A stretch of DNA of 64,000 bases from the NCBI RefSeq assembly GCF_000807855.2, contig NZ_JRYR02000001.1:1543881-1607880 (forward strand). The letters run 5' to 3'. Numbering within the stretch: the first letter of the stretch is position 1; every line of letters begins with the position of its first letter. This stretch comes from Flammeovirga pacifica (lineage in GTDB: Bacteria > Bacteroidota > Bacteroidia > Cytophagales > Flammeovirgaceae). Positions 46,131 to 54,833 of the stretch are shown one piece after another. A program made the translations under genes and the position numbers. The notes under the pieces were generated by a model. The model worked only from the letters and a program-made list of their open reading frames with translations, was not told where the DNA came from and searched no databases.

Positions 46131-47171
46131 ATGCAAGAGCATTTTTATACATACAAAGAAAAATTTGACCTTGAGTTTGGTGATCACTTGGAGGGTTTTA
46201 CACTTTCATATCACACATATGGTCAATTAAACAAAGACAAAAGCAATGTCATTTGGGTATGTCATGCACTCACTGGCAACGCAGATGTTTTTGATTGGTG
46301 GAACGGTTTATTTGGAGATGAAGCACTATTCAATCCGAATGATCATTATATCATTTGTGTTAATGTTTTAGGTTCTTGCTACGGATCTACAGGCCCTACA
46401 TCTATCAATCCAAAAACATCTAAACCTTATTATTATACCTTCCCTAATATAAGTATTAGAGACATTGTTAATTCTCTAAATTTACTTAGAGAAGACTTGG
46501 GTATAAAAAAGATAAATACTCTCATTGGTGGATCACTTGGTGGGCAACAAGCTTTAGAATGGGCTGTATTGTACCCTACTCTAATGGAGAACCTTATTAT
46601 TTGTGCAACGAATTCTAAACATTCTTCTTGGGGCATTGCTTTTAATGAAACTCAAAGAATGGCAATAGAATCTGACCCTACTTGGAAAGAAGAAACTGAT
46701 ACTGCTGGACAAACAGGTTTAAAAGCTGCTAGAGCGATTGCCATGTTATCTTATAGAAACTATAGTACTTATGAGGCTACTCAAAGTGAGAATGGAAATG
46801 AAACAACCGACTCATTTAAAGCATCTACCTATCAACAGTACCAAGGAGACAAGTTAACAAAACGTTTTAATGCTTATTCTTATTGGACTTTATCTAAAAC
46901 AATGGACTCTCATAATTTAGGTAGAGGAAGAGAATCAGTAGAGAAAGCATTACAAAGTATTCAAGCATATACTCAAGTTATTGGTATAACAAGTGATGTT
47001 TTATTTCCTGTTTCGGAGCAACGTTTTATTACACAACATATCCCAAATGTAACCTATGAAGAAATCACTTCTTTGTACGGTCATGATGGATTTTTAGTTG
47101 AGACTTATAAGATTGCAGCTGCAATCAGTGCTTTTTTTAAACAAAAAAATAAAAAAAGAGTATTGATCTAA
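46131..47171 (+). CDS. metX: Homoserine O-acetyltransferase
   Basis: An alpha/beta hydrolase of 346 residues that acetylates homoserine for methionine synthesis. The nucleophile Ser135 is in GGSLGGQQALEWA; the Asp is in TSDVLFP and the His in YGHDGFLVE. The oxyanion region CHALTGNAD and the NVLGSCYGSTGP block are diagnostic of MetX. A TTG three bases earlier is in frame; the ATG at 46131 is chosen. Regulation by the SAM riboswitch and its terminator is directly supported by the leader sequence. No other methionine gene is in the window. Confidence 0.95.
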   Translation: MQEHFYTYKEKFDLEFGDHLEGFTLSYHTYGQLNKDKSNVIWVCHALTGNADVFDWWNGLFGDEALFNPNDHYIICVNVLGSCYGSTGPTSINPKTSKPYYYTFPNISIRDIVNSLNLLREDLGIKKINTLIGGSLGGQQALEWAVLYPTLMENLIICATNSKHSSWGIAFNETQRMAIESDPTWKEETDTAGQTGLKAARAIAMLSYRNYSTYEATQSENGNETTDSFKASTYQQYQGDKLTKRFNAYSYWTLSKTMDSHNLGRGRESVEKALQSIQAYTQVIGITSDVLFPVSEQRFITQHIPNVTYEEITSLYGHDGFLVETYKIAAAISAFFKQKNKKRVLI

Positions 47172-47248
47172 AGTTAGGCACACATTTTGATTTTGCTAAA
47201 CTAGATATCCCTCGGGATTATTTATTCTATAAAGCAATATCAAATACC

Positions 47249-47431
47249 ATGAAAAATATCAAAAAAAGACTCTTAGCTGCCCTTGCATTTTTGTTATTAG
47301 GAGTTTTATCTTTTTCTTGCTCTAACAAATACGGCAACGCTTCATCGTCATATTTCAAAAAAGAAAGACAGAAATATGAAGTAATGGACCAACATGCAGA
47401 TTGCCCACAATTGGTAAAATCAAGAAGATAA
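47249..47431 (+). CDS. Small lipoprotein of unknown function
   Basis: 60 residues with a lysine-rich n-region, a hydrophobic core and a lipobox ending LSFSC (Cys about residue 24). The short mature part is Ser-, Lys- and Arg-rich (YFKKERQKYEVMDQHADCPQL), with one extra cysteine. It is bounded by a hairpin terminator and by metX 77 nt upstream. No family is recognised. Confidence 0.7.
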   Translation: MKNIKKRLLAALAFLLLGVLSFSCSNKYGNASSSYFKKERQKYEVMDQHADCPQLVKSRR

Positions 47432-47455
47432 TTTCCTCTTATTAAGATATATTCT

Positions 47456-47495
47456 AATCCTTTTTTCGTGCATCTATGAAAAAAGGATTTTTATT
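47456..47495 (+). terminator. Terminator after the small lipoprotein gene
   Basis: AATCCTTTTTTC and GAAAAAAGGATT pair around a short loop, followed by T-rich sequence. Confidence 0.8.
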
Positions 47496-47562
47496 ATTTC
47501 AAATTATAGTAGAATAACGTATCTCAGATTTTTTTCATCTTCTCCACAACCAATCCAATATA

Positions 47563-48390
47563 ATGCAACGTGAGATAGAAATTGCAGAGCTTAGAAGGCT
47601 AACCCAATATATAGACGATCAATTTGACTATGACTTTAAAAACTACGCAATGTCATCTTTTACTCGTAGAGTAAGAAGAGTCGTTGAATTGTATAAGTTC
47701 ACTTCGGTTGATGCACTTATTAAACGGTTTAAGGAGAAACCAGAGTTTTTTCAAGAATTCGTTTCTGAAATTACAGTTAATGTAACTGAAATGTTTCGTG
47801 ATCCTACTTTTTGGATTGCTCTTAGGGATGAAATTATTCCAGAAATATTAACCGAGCATAAAAAAATAAGTATTTGGCATGCTGGGTGTTCTTCTGGGGA
47901 GGAAGTGATTTCGATGTGTATTTTATTATCTGAGGCCGAAGCTTTAGATTCTGCTGTAATTGTTGCTACTGATATTGATAAATCAATTATTAATAGAGCA
48001 AAGAAAGCTGCTATTAGCGCAAAAAACATGGAATTAAATCAATCCAACTATGAGCGTTATGGTGGCAAAGGATCATTGCTTGATTATTTCATAGAAAAAG
48101 ATGGCTTTTTTTATGTAAAACCAGAGCTATTAGATAAAGTTTCTTTCAGAATTCAAGATCTTGTCAAAGGGAATCCTTTTTCAAAATTTGATTTGATTTT
48201 ATGCAGAAATGTAATGATTTACTTCAATCAATCATTGCAAAATGAAGTACTTAATAAACTTCATAATAGTTTATTTAAATATGGAAATCTTGCAATAGGA
48301 TCAAAAGAATCATTAATTTGGTGTGACATTGCAAACAAATTTGTAGTGGTTAACAATGAGGAAAAGATTTATAAAAAGATTAAAGAGTAA
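47563..48390 (+). CDS. cheR: CheR-type protein-glutamate methyltransferase
   Basis: 275 residues. The N-terminal helical part holds the substrate-binding surface; the SAM site is IWHAGCSSGEEVISM, and the catalytic loop region is LILCRNVMIYF. CheR normally methylates chemoreceptor glutamates. Here no chemoreceptor or CheA gene is in the window; cheB follows after eight nt and a GAF membrane protein and SpoIIE-type phosphatase lie beyond. This is an unusual context for CheR and suggests a methylation-based adaptation system wired to a phosphatase sensor. Confidence 0.9.
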   Translation: MQREIEIAELRRLTQYIDDQFDYDFKNYAMSSFTRRVRRVVELYKFTSVDALIKRFKEKPEFFQEFVSEITVNVTEMFRDPTFWIALRDEIIPEILTEHKKISIWHAGCSSGEEVISMCILLSEAEALDSAVIVATDIDKSIINRAKKAAISAKNMELNQSNYERYGGKGSLLDYFIEKDGFFYVKPELLDKVSFRIQDLVKGNPFSKFDLILCRNVMIYFNQSLQNEVLNKLHNSLFKYGNLAIGSKESLIWCDIANKFVVVNNEEKIYKKIKE

Positions 48391-48398
48391 TTGATCCT

Positions 48399-49007
48399 AT
48401 GTTTTTCAATGTTGACAAATCAGTTTTTGAAAAAACCTATAAAGGTATTGTCATAGGAGGCTCTGCAGGTAGCTTCAAGCCGATCACTCAATTGCTTGCT
48501 GATCTACCAAAAGATTTTCCCATTCCAATATTTCTTTGTTTACATCGTTTAAAACATGTAAGGCACGGTTTTATAGAAGCATTGTCTATTAGAAGCTCAA
48601 AACAAATAATTGAGCCTCAAGACAAAGAAAGTATTAGGCAAGGAATGGTCTATTTGGCTCCTGCTAATTATCATATGTGTATTGAATTAGGAAATTCAAT
48701 CTCTTTATCAACTGAAGGGTTGGTAAACAACTCAAGGCCAGCTATTGATCTAACTTTTCAGACCGCTGCCTATACTTTTAAAGATAAAATGATCGGCATT
48801 TTATATTCTGGGGCCAATAAAGATGGCGCACTAGGTATGAAAGCCATAAAAGATAAAGGTGGTTTTACCATCATACAAGATCCTGAAGAAAGTATGATGA
48901 ACACCATGCCGATGGCCGCAAAATCAGTTACAGAAATTGATTTAAGCCTCGAAGCAGAAAAAATTAAAAATTTTCTACTACGTTTATACAAGGCTCAGCA
49001 AAAATAA
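48399..49007 (+). CDS. cheB: CheB-type methylesterase without a receiver domain
   Basis: 202 residues of the CheB catalytic domain only. The catalytic set is present: Ser22 in GGSAGSF, His49 in LCLHR, and Asp in LYSGANKDGALG. The 120-residue receiver domain found in standard CheB is absent, so activity is not gated by phosphorylation on the same chain. It removes methyl groups (or deamidates glutamine) on receptors. It is translated right after CheR. Confidence 0.9.
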   Translation: MFFNVDKSVFEKTYKGIVIGGSAGSFKPITQLLADLPKDFPIPIFLCLHRLKHVRHGFIEALSIRSSKQIIEPQDKESIRQGMVYLAPANYHMCIELGNSISLSTEGLVNNSRPAIDLTFQTAAYTFKDKMIGILYSGANKDGALGMKAIKDKGGFTIIQDPEESMMNTMPMAAKSVTEIDLSLEAEKIKNFLLRLYKAQQK

Positions 49008-49059
49008 ACGTTAGTAAATAAAATCTTGTGTAATATTTTCAGGCAATCTTCTTAGCATT

Positions 49060-50103
49060 TTGAAAACAACGCAGAAAAAAACAAATATTAGAAGAAAAGG
49101 GTCGAGATCAGATATCCGACTATATGGCATCATTGGCAGTGGTATTTTTGCTGCCCTTTTCACAATAATCATTTTTCTTGAAATCAAATTCCCGAACATC
49201 TTATCATTAGTGGGAATTTTAGATACAAAGCAATTTAATAGAGAGACTTACCTTTTAACTTTACGTTATTTGGATCTCACCTTTTTCTCAGCTTGTATCT
49301 ATTTCATATTAGACAAATCCAAACCATTTAATATCTATCTAGGTATTGTCTTCCTTTTCATGTGTATCTATTCTATTTGGGATATTCATGAATTACCTAC
49401 TTTAATTTTATCAAGTATGGAAATTACCGATGATAAAATTATAGGACAAGTGAAGGAAGTGGCCAATCCTACTTTTTATACTTTTGGATTTACATTCGCT
49501 ATTTTATTCTTTTTCCTTTTTCGATTGATTTCGGACTTAATGAAAGATCCAGAAGATCAAATCATTTATGTTCCCAAATATTACAATAAAGAAAATCAAG
49601 AAAGTGAAGAAGAAAGGGCTGATGCGATTAAGGAACGATCGCAATTAATCAGAAATAATATACACGCAGCTATTGTAGATAGTACAGATACTGCAGATAA
49701 AGATCAAAAGCTCTTAAATGCTATTTGTAAAGAATTTAATGTAAGTACAGGTATTTATTATAAAGTAATTCAAAAAGGCGATGAACAATTGCTTGAGTAC
49801 ACAAAAGGTTTTGCTTTTTACTTACCTGACAATGATAAAATATCTTATCAATTTGGAGAGGGACTTCCAGGTCAAGTAGCCAAAACAAAATCTTCTATCA
49901 TCACTAATAATATTCCTGAAAAATATATCAATGTAGTTTCAGGATTAGGAGATTCATCTCCACAGTCACTGATGATTTCTCCAATTATTAATGGAGAAAA
50001 CACTCTAATAGGTGTTGTTGAACTTGCTTCTTTTAAGAGCTTTTCGACAGATGATAGAGAAATTCTAGATAAGGTAACGATCTGGTTTACTGAAGATAAT
50101 TAA
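49060..50103 (+). CDS. Membrane protein with a C-terminal GAF domain
   Basis: 347 residues with four predicted transmembrane segments in the first 165 residues, then a charged linker and a GAF domain from about residue 195 to the end. The GAF block FGEGLPGQVAKTKSSIITNNIPE and PISPIINGENTLIGVVELASF-type end is closely similar to the GAF domain of the next gene's product. No kinase, phosphatase or methyl-accepting domain is present. The start is a TTG at 49060: the frame is open only back to a TAA at 49015 and contains no ATG or GTG. Its position between CheB and the phosphatase suggests a sensor or scaffold for that pathway. Confidence 0.75.
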   Translation: MKTTQKKTNIRRKGSRSDIRLYGIIGSGIFAALFTIIIFLEIKFPNILSLVGILDTKQFNRETYLLTLRYLDLTFFSACIYFILDKSKPFNIYLGIVFLFMCIYSIWDIHELPTLILSSMEITDDKIIGQVKEVANPTFYTFGFTFAILFFFLFRLISDLMKDPEDQIIYVPKYYNKENQESEEERADAIKERSQLIRNNIHAAIVDSTDTADKDQKLLNAICKEFNVSTGIYYKVIQKGDEQLLEYTKGFAFYLPDNDKISYQFGEGLPGQVAKTKSSIITNNIPEKYINVVSGLGDSSPQSLMISPIINGENTLIGVVELASFKSFSTDDREILDKVTIWFTEDN

Positions 50104-50127
50104 TTAGAAAAGAAGAAATAAATATAT

Positions 50128-53100
50128 ATGTTCTTTCAAGATTTAAAGATACGTACGAAAATCACGATAATCATGCTCATGGTAGTTACTATTACCGTGG
50201 CAATTATTAGTTTTCTTTCCTATATACAAACTGAGGACTCTGTAGAACGACGTTACTCGGAAACATTTGATGTGGTCAGTACTCTGAAATCTGAACAAAT
50301 TGATCAGAAATTCAAATACATTGAGCAAAACTTGAAATACATGGCTAAATCTGCTTTGATTGTTTCAAGTACCACAAAACTAAAGTATCTATTTAAAACT
50401 AAATCTAGAGCATATAAAGATTCTACTTATTATGCTATCAAAAGAACATTAGATAATGATTTGTTTCCAAAGCAAATTGTAAATGGTTATTCAAATATTA
50501 TTATATCAGACGATAGAGGTAATGTATTGTACACCTCTTATACTTTCCCAGCTTCTGTAATTGTTGGAGATAGAAATAAAAAGTTTGAAAAAATAATCAA
50601 AAAAGCAAAAACAAAAACTTACTTTTCAGAACCTTTCAATACTGAAAAGGGTGTTCACATGTACATTGTCTCTCCAAGAATGAAATCTAGATATGGAGAA
50701 TTAGGTCATGTGATCATATTATATTCCCTTCAAAAAAATATCTACCCTATTGTTGAAAATAGAACAGGATTAGGAGATACTGGTGAAATTCTATTATCTA
50801 GAATGTCTGAAGGTGCATCAAAAAATGTTACAATCATTTCTCCTCTAAAAGGAAGTCAAAACCTCTTAACTGAAGTAATTTCAGAGGGAGACCCCACCAA
50901 TACTGCCATTCAAAAAGCAGCAAAAGGAGATTCTAAAGACTTTAACTATGATATAGATTGGAGAGGTAAAAAAACAATCTCTTATTGGAATTATATCCCT
51001 ACTACTAAATGGGGATTAGTTGTGAAAATTGATTACGACGAAATTAAAAGTGGTCTAAACGGACTTATTCTAACCTTCGTTTATACAGCCATTATCATTA
51101 TATTAATTGTAATGTTAGTTGCCGTCACCTTCTCTAAGTTCTTGACCTCCCCTATTATTCGACTAAAGAACAGACTAAATTATATTGCCAAAGGTATTCT
51201 TCCTCATGAAGTTTCTGATGACATTCAAAATGATGAAATTGGAGAAATGCAAATGGCCGTTCAGGAAGTAGTCAATGGTATGAAACGTACCGCTAACTTT
51301 TCTGAACAAATTGGTGATGGAAATTATGACGCGGTCTATTCGGCATTATCTGATGATGATACATTAGGTAACGCCTTAATCTCTATGAGAGATAGTATCC
51401 AAAAAGCTGAAAAGAGAGACTTTGAAAGAAATTGGATTATTACTGGTGAGGCAGAAATTGGACAAATTCTTCGTACTCATAATGATTTAATAGCTCTTGG
51501 TGATGAAGTTGTTGCTTATACAACCGAAAAAATCAACGCAGTTCAAGGAGCGTTTTATGTAGTTGAAGGTGCTACTGATGAATTAGCTATTGAAAAACAA
51601 ACCATAGAGTTAATTAGTACATACGCTTACAATAAGAAACGTTTCCTTAAGAAAAAATTCAATTTCACTGAAGGCCTAGTAGGTCAAGCAGCAATTGAAA
51701 TGGAAATGATTCTAAGAACAGAAATACCAAACGACTATTTATCGATTACCTCAGGTCTATTAGGAGAGCAAAAGCCAAAGGCTATACTTATTATGCCACT
51801 AATAGCCAACGAGAAAGTTTATGGTCTATTGGAATTCGCTTCATTGGATGATTTCTCTACAATGACATTAGAGTTTGTAAAAGAGATTTCTCAGATCATT
51901 GCTCGTACGATATTTAATATCAAAATTAACGAAAGAACGGTAAGACTCTTAAAAGAATCTCAACAGATGTCTTCTGAATTATCTGTTCAACAAGAAATTT
52001 TAAGGCAAAATGCTGAAGAAATGGAGTCTACTCAAGAAGAACTCCAAAGAACAAACCATCGATTAGAGGATCAGGTTGAAGAAGTAAAACATTCTCAAAA
52101 TAGACTTCAGTCATTATTAGAAAATGCGTCAGAAGTAATTACTATTTTTGATAAAAATGCAAAGATTAAATTTGTATCGCCTTCTTCAAAACACATTTTA
52201 GGATATAAACCTTCAGATTTGATTGGCACTTCATACATGAGTAACCTGCATAAGGATAGTAAAGATCATGTAGATGAATTTATCAATAATCTTGTAGAGT
52301 CTGAAGGAAGAAAAACTTTAAGTTTAGAATATAGATACCAACTTCAAGATGGAAGGTATATTTGGCTAGAAGCAACCGGTATTAATCTTAGTGATGATCC
52401 TGCTGTTGAAGGTATTGTAATAAATGCACAGGATATTACAGAAAGAAAACAAGCTGAAGTAGAAAGAAGAATGAGAACGCAAATGCAGGCGTTATCAGAA
52501 AATTCTCTTGACTTGATTCAAAGACTGAATGCTGAAGGGCATATATTCTACACTAACCCAATCATTGAAGAATATACAGGTTTAGCGGCTGAACTTTTTA
52601 CAGGACAGCAAATTGAAAACACAAGCTTACCTGTCAATATTATTCAATTATGGAAAGAAATGCTTATTGAAGTCTCTTCCACTTCAGAAAAGTGTACGAA
52701 GGAAGTTGAATTCCCAACCTCCCAAGGAACACGTTTTATGACAGTTACTGCAATTCCAGAATTTAATGATGAAAAAGAATTTGAAAGTGCTCTTTTCGTT
52801 TCTCATGATATTACTGAAAGAAAGAAAGTAGAATTAGAAGTTCTTCTTAAAAACAAGAAAATTACAGAATCTATTAATTATGCCAAACGTATTCAAGGAG
52901 CTATTATTCCTGATACTGAGCAAATTAAAAAGGATCTAAATGACTGTTTCATATTCTATAAACCAAGAGATGTAGTCTCAGGAGATTTCCCTTGGTATTT
53001 CAAGAAAGGTGACTCTATTTATATTGCTGCCGTTGATTGTACAGGTCATGGTGTCCCAGGTGCATTAATTTCATTAATTGGATATTTCATTCTAAATGAC

Positions 53101-53613
53101 ATTGTTCAGAATAACGAAAATATTGAACCAGGTGATGTTCTTAACTTATTACATGAAGGTGTTACAAAAACTTTAAGGCAAGATTCTAATAGTAGCACAA
53201 GAGATGGAATGGATATTGCTCTTTCAAAAATCAACTTGAAAACCAAAACTGTTCAATACGCTGGAGCTCATCGCCCTTTATATATATATAAATCTACTAC
53301 TAAAGAATTTACTCAAATCAAAGGTGATAAATTCCCAGTTGGAGGAGAATATAAAACAAGAACTTCATTTAGCACACATCATGTTGATCTTGAGTCAGGA
53401 GATGAAATCTTCATGTTCTCAGATGGTTATCCAGATCAATTTGGAGGTGCAGAAAACAGAAAATTTGGTGCAAAAAGAATTAGAGAGCTTATTATAAATA
53501 CGGAACACTCAAACATGGAAGATATTGCTAAATCATTTAGTGATACATTTATGGAGTGGAAAGGCAATTATAAGCAAACTGATGACGTTATAATGATAGG
53601 CATTGGATTCTAA
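50128..53613 (+). CDS. Sensor phosphatase with dCache, HAMP, GAF, two PAS and SpoIIE (PP2C) domains (SiaA-like)
   Basis: A 1161-residue membrane protein. TM1 is at about residues 13-33, a periplasmic dCache-like domain spans ~40-305, TM2 is at ~308-332, and a HAMP linker follows. A GAF domain (~440-600), a coiled coil (~600-660) and two PAS domains (ends near 770 and 905, marked by ITERK blocks) precede the SpoIIE/PP2C domain (930-1161). Its metal-binding residues are in SGDF, DCTGHGVPGA, SDGYPDQ and TDDVIMIG. By analogy to SiaA it should dephosphorylate the SiaC homologue. It reads 24 nt after the GAF gene, and its GAF domain is paralogous to that protein's. Confidence 0.88.
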   Translation: MFFQDLKIRTKITIIMLMVVTITVAIISFLSYIQTEDSVERRYSETFDVVSTLKSEQIDQKFKYIEQNLKYMAKSALIVSSTTKLKYLFKTKSRAYKDSTYYAIKRTLDNDLFPKQIVNGYSNIIISDDRGNVLYTSYTFPASVIVGDRNKKFEKIIKKAKTKTYFSEPFNTEKGVHMYIVSPRMKSRYGELGHVIILYSLQKNIYPIVENRTGLGDTGEILLSRMSEGASKNVTIISPLKGSQNLLTEVISEGDPTNTAIQKAAKGDSKDFNYDIDWRGKKTISYWNYIPTTKWGLVVKIDYDEIKSGLNGLILTFVYTAIIIILIVMLVAVTFSKFLTSPIIRLKNRLNYIAKGILPHEVSDDIQNDEIGEMQMAVQEVVNGMKRTANFSEQIGDGNYDAVYSALSDDDTLGNALISMRDSIQKAEKRDFERNWIITGEAEIGQILRTHNDLIALGDEVVAYTTEKINAVQGAFYVVEGATDELAIEKQTIELISTYAYNKKRFLKKKFNFTEGLVGQAAIEMEMILRTEIPNDYLSITSGLLGEQKPKAILIMPLIANEKVYGLLEFASLDDFSTMTLEFVKEISQIIARTIFNIKINERTVRLLKESQQMSSELSVQQEILRQNAEEMESTQEELQRTNHRLEDQVEEVKHSQNRLQSLLENASEVITIFDKNAKIKFVSPSSKHILGYKPSDLIGTSYMSNLHKDSKDHVDEFINNLVESEGRKTLSLEYRYQLQDGRYIWLEATGINLSDDPAVEGIVINAQDITERKQAEVERRMRTQMQALSENSLDLIQRLNAEGHIFYTNPIIEEYTGLAAELFTGQQIENTSLPVNIIQLWKEMLIEVSSTSEKCTKEVEFPTSQGTRFMTVTAIPEFNDEKEFESALFVSHDITERKKVELEVLLKNKKITESINYAKRIQGAIIPDTEQIKKDLNDCFIFYKPRDVVSGDFPWYFKKGDSIYIAAVDCTGHGVPGALISLIGYFILNDIVQNNENIEPGDVLNLLHEGVTKTLRQDSNSSTRDGMDIALSKINLKTKTVQYAGAHRPLYIYKSTTKEFTQIKGDKFPVGGEYKTRTSFSTHHVDLESGDEIFMFSDGYPDQFGGAENRKFGAKRIRELIINTEHSNMEDIAKSFSDTFMEWKGNYKQTDDVIMIGIGF

Positions 53614-53654
53614 CAAGATATTCTTGTTAGTCTGCAAGGTTTGATTATATTTGA
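53612..53654 (+). promoter_or_regulatory. Hairpin followed by an internal promoter ahead of siaB
   Basis: AACAAGA-TAT-TCTTGTT (53612-53628) closes the upstream unit. A TTG at 53624-53626, a 20-nt spacer and TATATTTG at 53647-53654 fit the Bacteroidota -33/-7 consensus. This would drive siaB-siaC separately from the phosphatase gene. Confidence 0.5.
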
Positions 53655-53726
53655 AAATATTTTTTTATAAATCTCTTAATTTTAAGAGAATCAGTATCAC
53701 AGCTGAAGCAAATAGTGTTCGGAAAT

Positions 53727-54275
53727 ATGAAATACATCTACGAACTCCATAAGACAATGTTAGATAAGGATCTTATCTTAATCTATGAAGGTGAGATCAC
53801 TCAGGACATTACTAAATCTGTTCTTTCGATGGCGGAAAGGAACATGGACTCTTACGGCGAACAATCTAAAATCAAAAGAAAGGTTTTCAATGTAATGGTC
53901 GAATGTCTTCAAAATATCAGTAAATACGCTGTCCCTATGGAGGTAACTTCTGACAAGAAAAACAGTGCTGTCTTTATGATTGGTAAAGAAGACAATTCTT
54001 ATTTTATCACGTCAGGCAACCCAATTTTATCCAAAAATGTCCAAAACATTGCTGGTAGATTAGAAAAAATTAATGACCTCGACAAAGACGGTCTTAAAAA
54101 TTTATACAAAGACATTATCAAAAATGGTAAGATCTCTTCCAAAGGTGGAGCAGGTCTTGGTTTTATTGATATGGCCAGAAAATCAGGCGAGAAATTACGC
54201 TTTGATTTCGAACCCATCAATGATGAGTTCACATTTTTTTCCCTTAAAACGACAATTCCAAGAAAACTTAAATAG
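53727..54275 (+). CDS. siaB: SiaB-family protein kinase
   Basis: 182 residues. The family (DUF6272) is a GHKL-like kinase that, in Pseudomonas, phosphorylates SiaC. The N box is NVMVECLQNISKYA and the nucleotide-binding G box is SKGGAGLGFIDMARKSG. No sensor or second domain is present. A GTG at 53715 would add four residues; the ATG at 53727 is preferred. It lies 9 nt ahead of siaC, consistent with a kinase-substrate pair, and 113 nt after the phosphatase gene, separated by a hairpin and promoter. Confidence 0.88.
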   Translation: MKYIYELHKTMLDKDLILIYEGEITQDITKSVLSMAERNMDSYGEQSKIKRKVFNVMVECLQNISKYAVPMEVTSDKKNSAVFMIGKEDNSYFITSGNPILSKNVQNIAGRLEKINDLDKDGLKNLYKDIIKNGKISSKGGAGLGFIDMARKSGEKLRFDFEPINDEFTFFSLKTTIPRKLK

Positions 54276-54284
54276 CGTTTATAC

Positions 54285-54647
54285 ATGAAAGTCCTTAATT
54301 TAGCAGGAACAGAAGATACTCCTAAGGTCATCCTTGATAAAGAAAATGAAATTTTTGAAATATCAGGAAGATCTCTTCCAGAAGATTCAGCAGAATTTTT
54401 TGCACCTATATTAAGTTGGATTGATGAATATGCTGAAGAAAATAATAGTGAGACTAGATTTTTATTCAAACTAGAATATTTCAATACAGCATCTTCTAAA
54501 TTAATACTCGATATTCTTTCTAAATTAGAAGAAGTTGAAGGCGTCACTGTGATATGGTACTACCATGAAGACGACGAAGATATGCAGGAAGCAGGAGAGG
54601 AATTTGAAGAATTAGTAGAATTAGAATTTGAATTCGAAACTTACTAA
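54285..54647 (+). CDS. siaC: SiaC-family regulatory phosphoprotein
   Basis: 120 residues of the DUF1987/SiaC family, a STAS-like partner-switch protein. The signature GRSLPEDSAEFFAPIL is complete. The phospho-acceptor segment is YFNTASSKLILDIL; Thr68 corresponds to the Thr68 phosphorylated by SiaB and dephosphorylated by SiaA in Pseudomonas. There the unphosphorylated form activates the diguanylate cyclase SiaD; no GGDEF gene is seen here, so the partner is unknown. The C-terminal tail is very acidic. A strong terminator follows. Confidence 0.92.
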   Translation: MKVLNLAGTEDTPKVILDKENEIFEISGRSLPEDSAEFFAPILSWIDEYAEENNSETRFLFKLEYFNTASSKLILDILSKLEEVEGVTVIWYYHEDDEDMQEAGEEFEELVELEFEFETY

Positions 54648-54666
54648 AAATACTATCACAGAATTA

Positions 54667-54703
54667 AACACTTGATATTTAGTTACAAATCAAGTGTTTT
54701 TTT
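54667..54703 (+). terminator. Terminator of the siaB-siaC unit
   Basis: AACACTTGAT and ATCAAGTGTT pair perfectly, followed by seven T. It separates siaC from the transporter gene. Confidence 0.95.
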
Positions 54704-54833
54704 ATTTCCTAAAAGAAATACTTAACATTACACAATATTTACAACCTCTTTTACATTAATAATGTGTATGCTTTTTGCTAATACACTTTATTATTATTTA
54801 AGAATCTGAATTTCCGCATTACGACGGTTATCT

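Noticed and set aside
53999-54547. A 182-codon leftward ORF
   Set aside because: It covers the siaB/siaC junction antisense; Ser/Leu-rich composition is the complement of the real genes.
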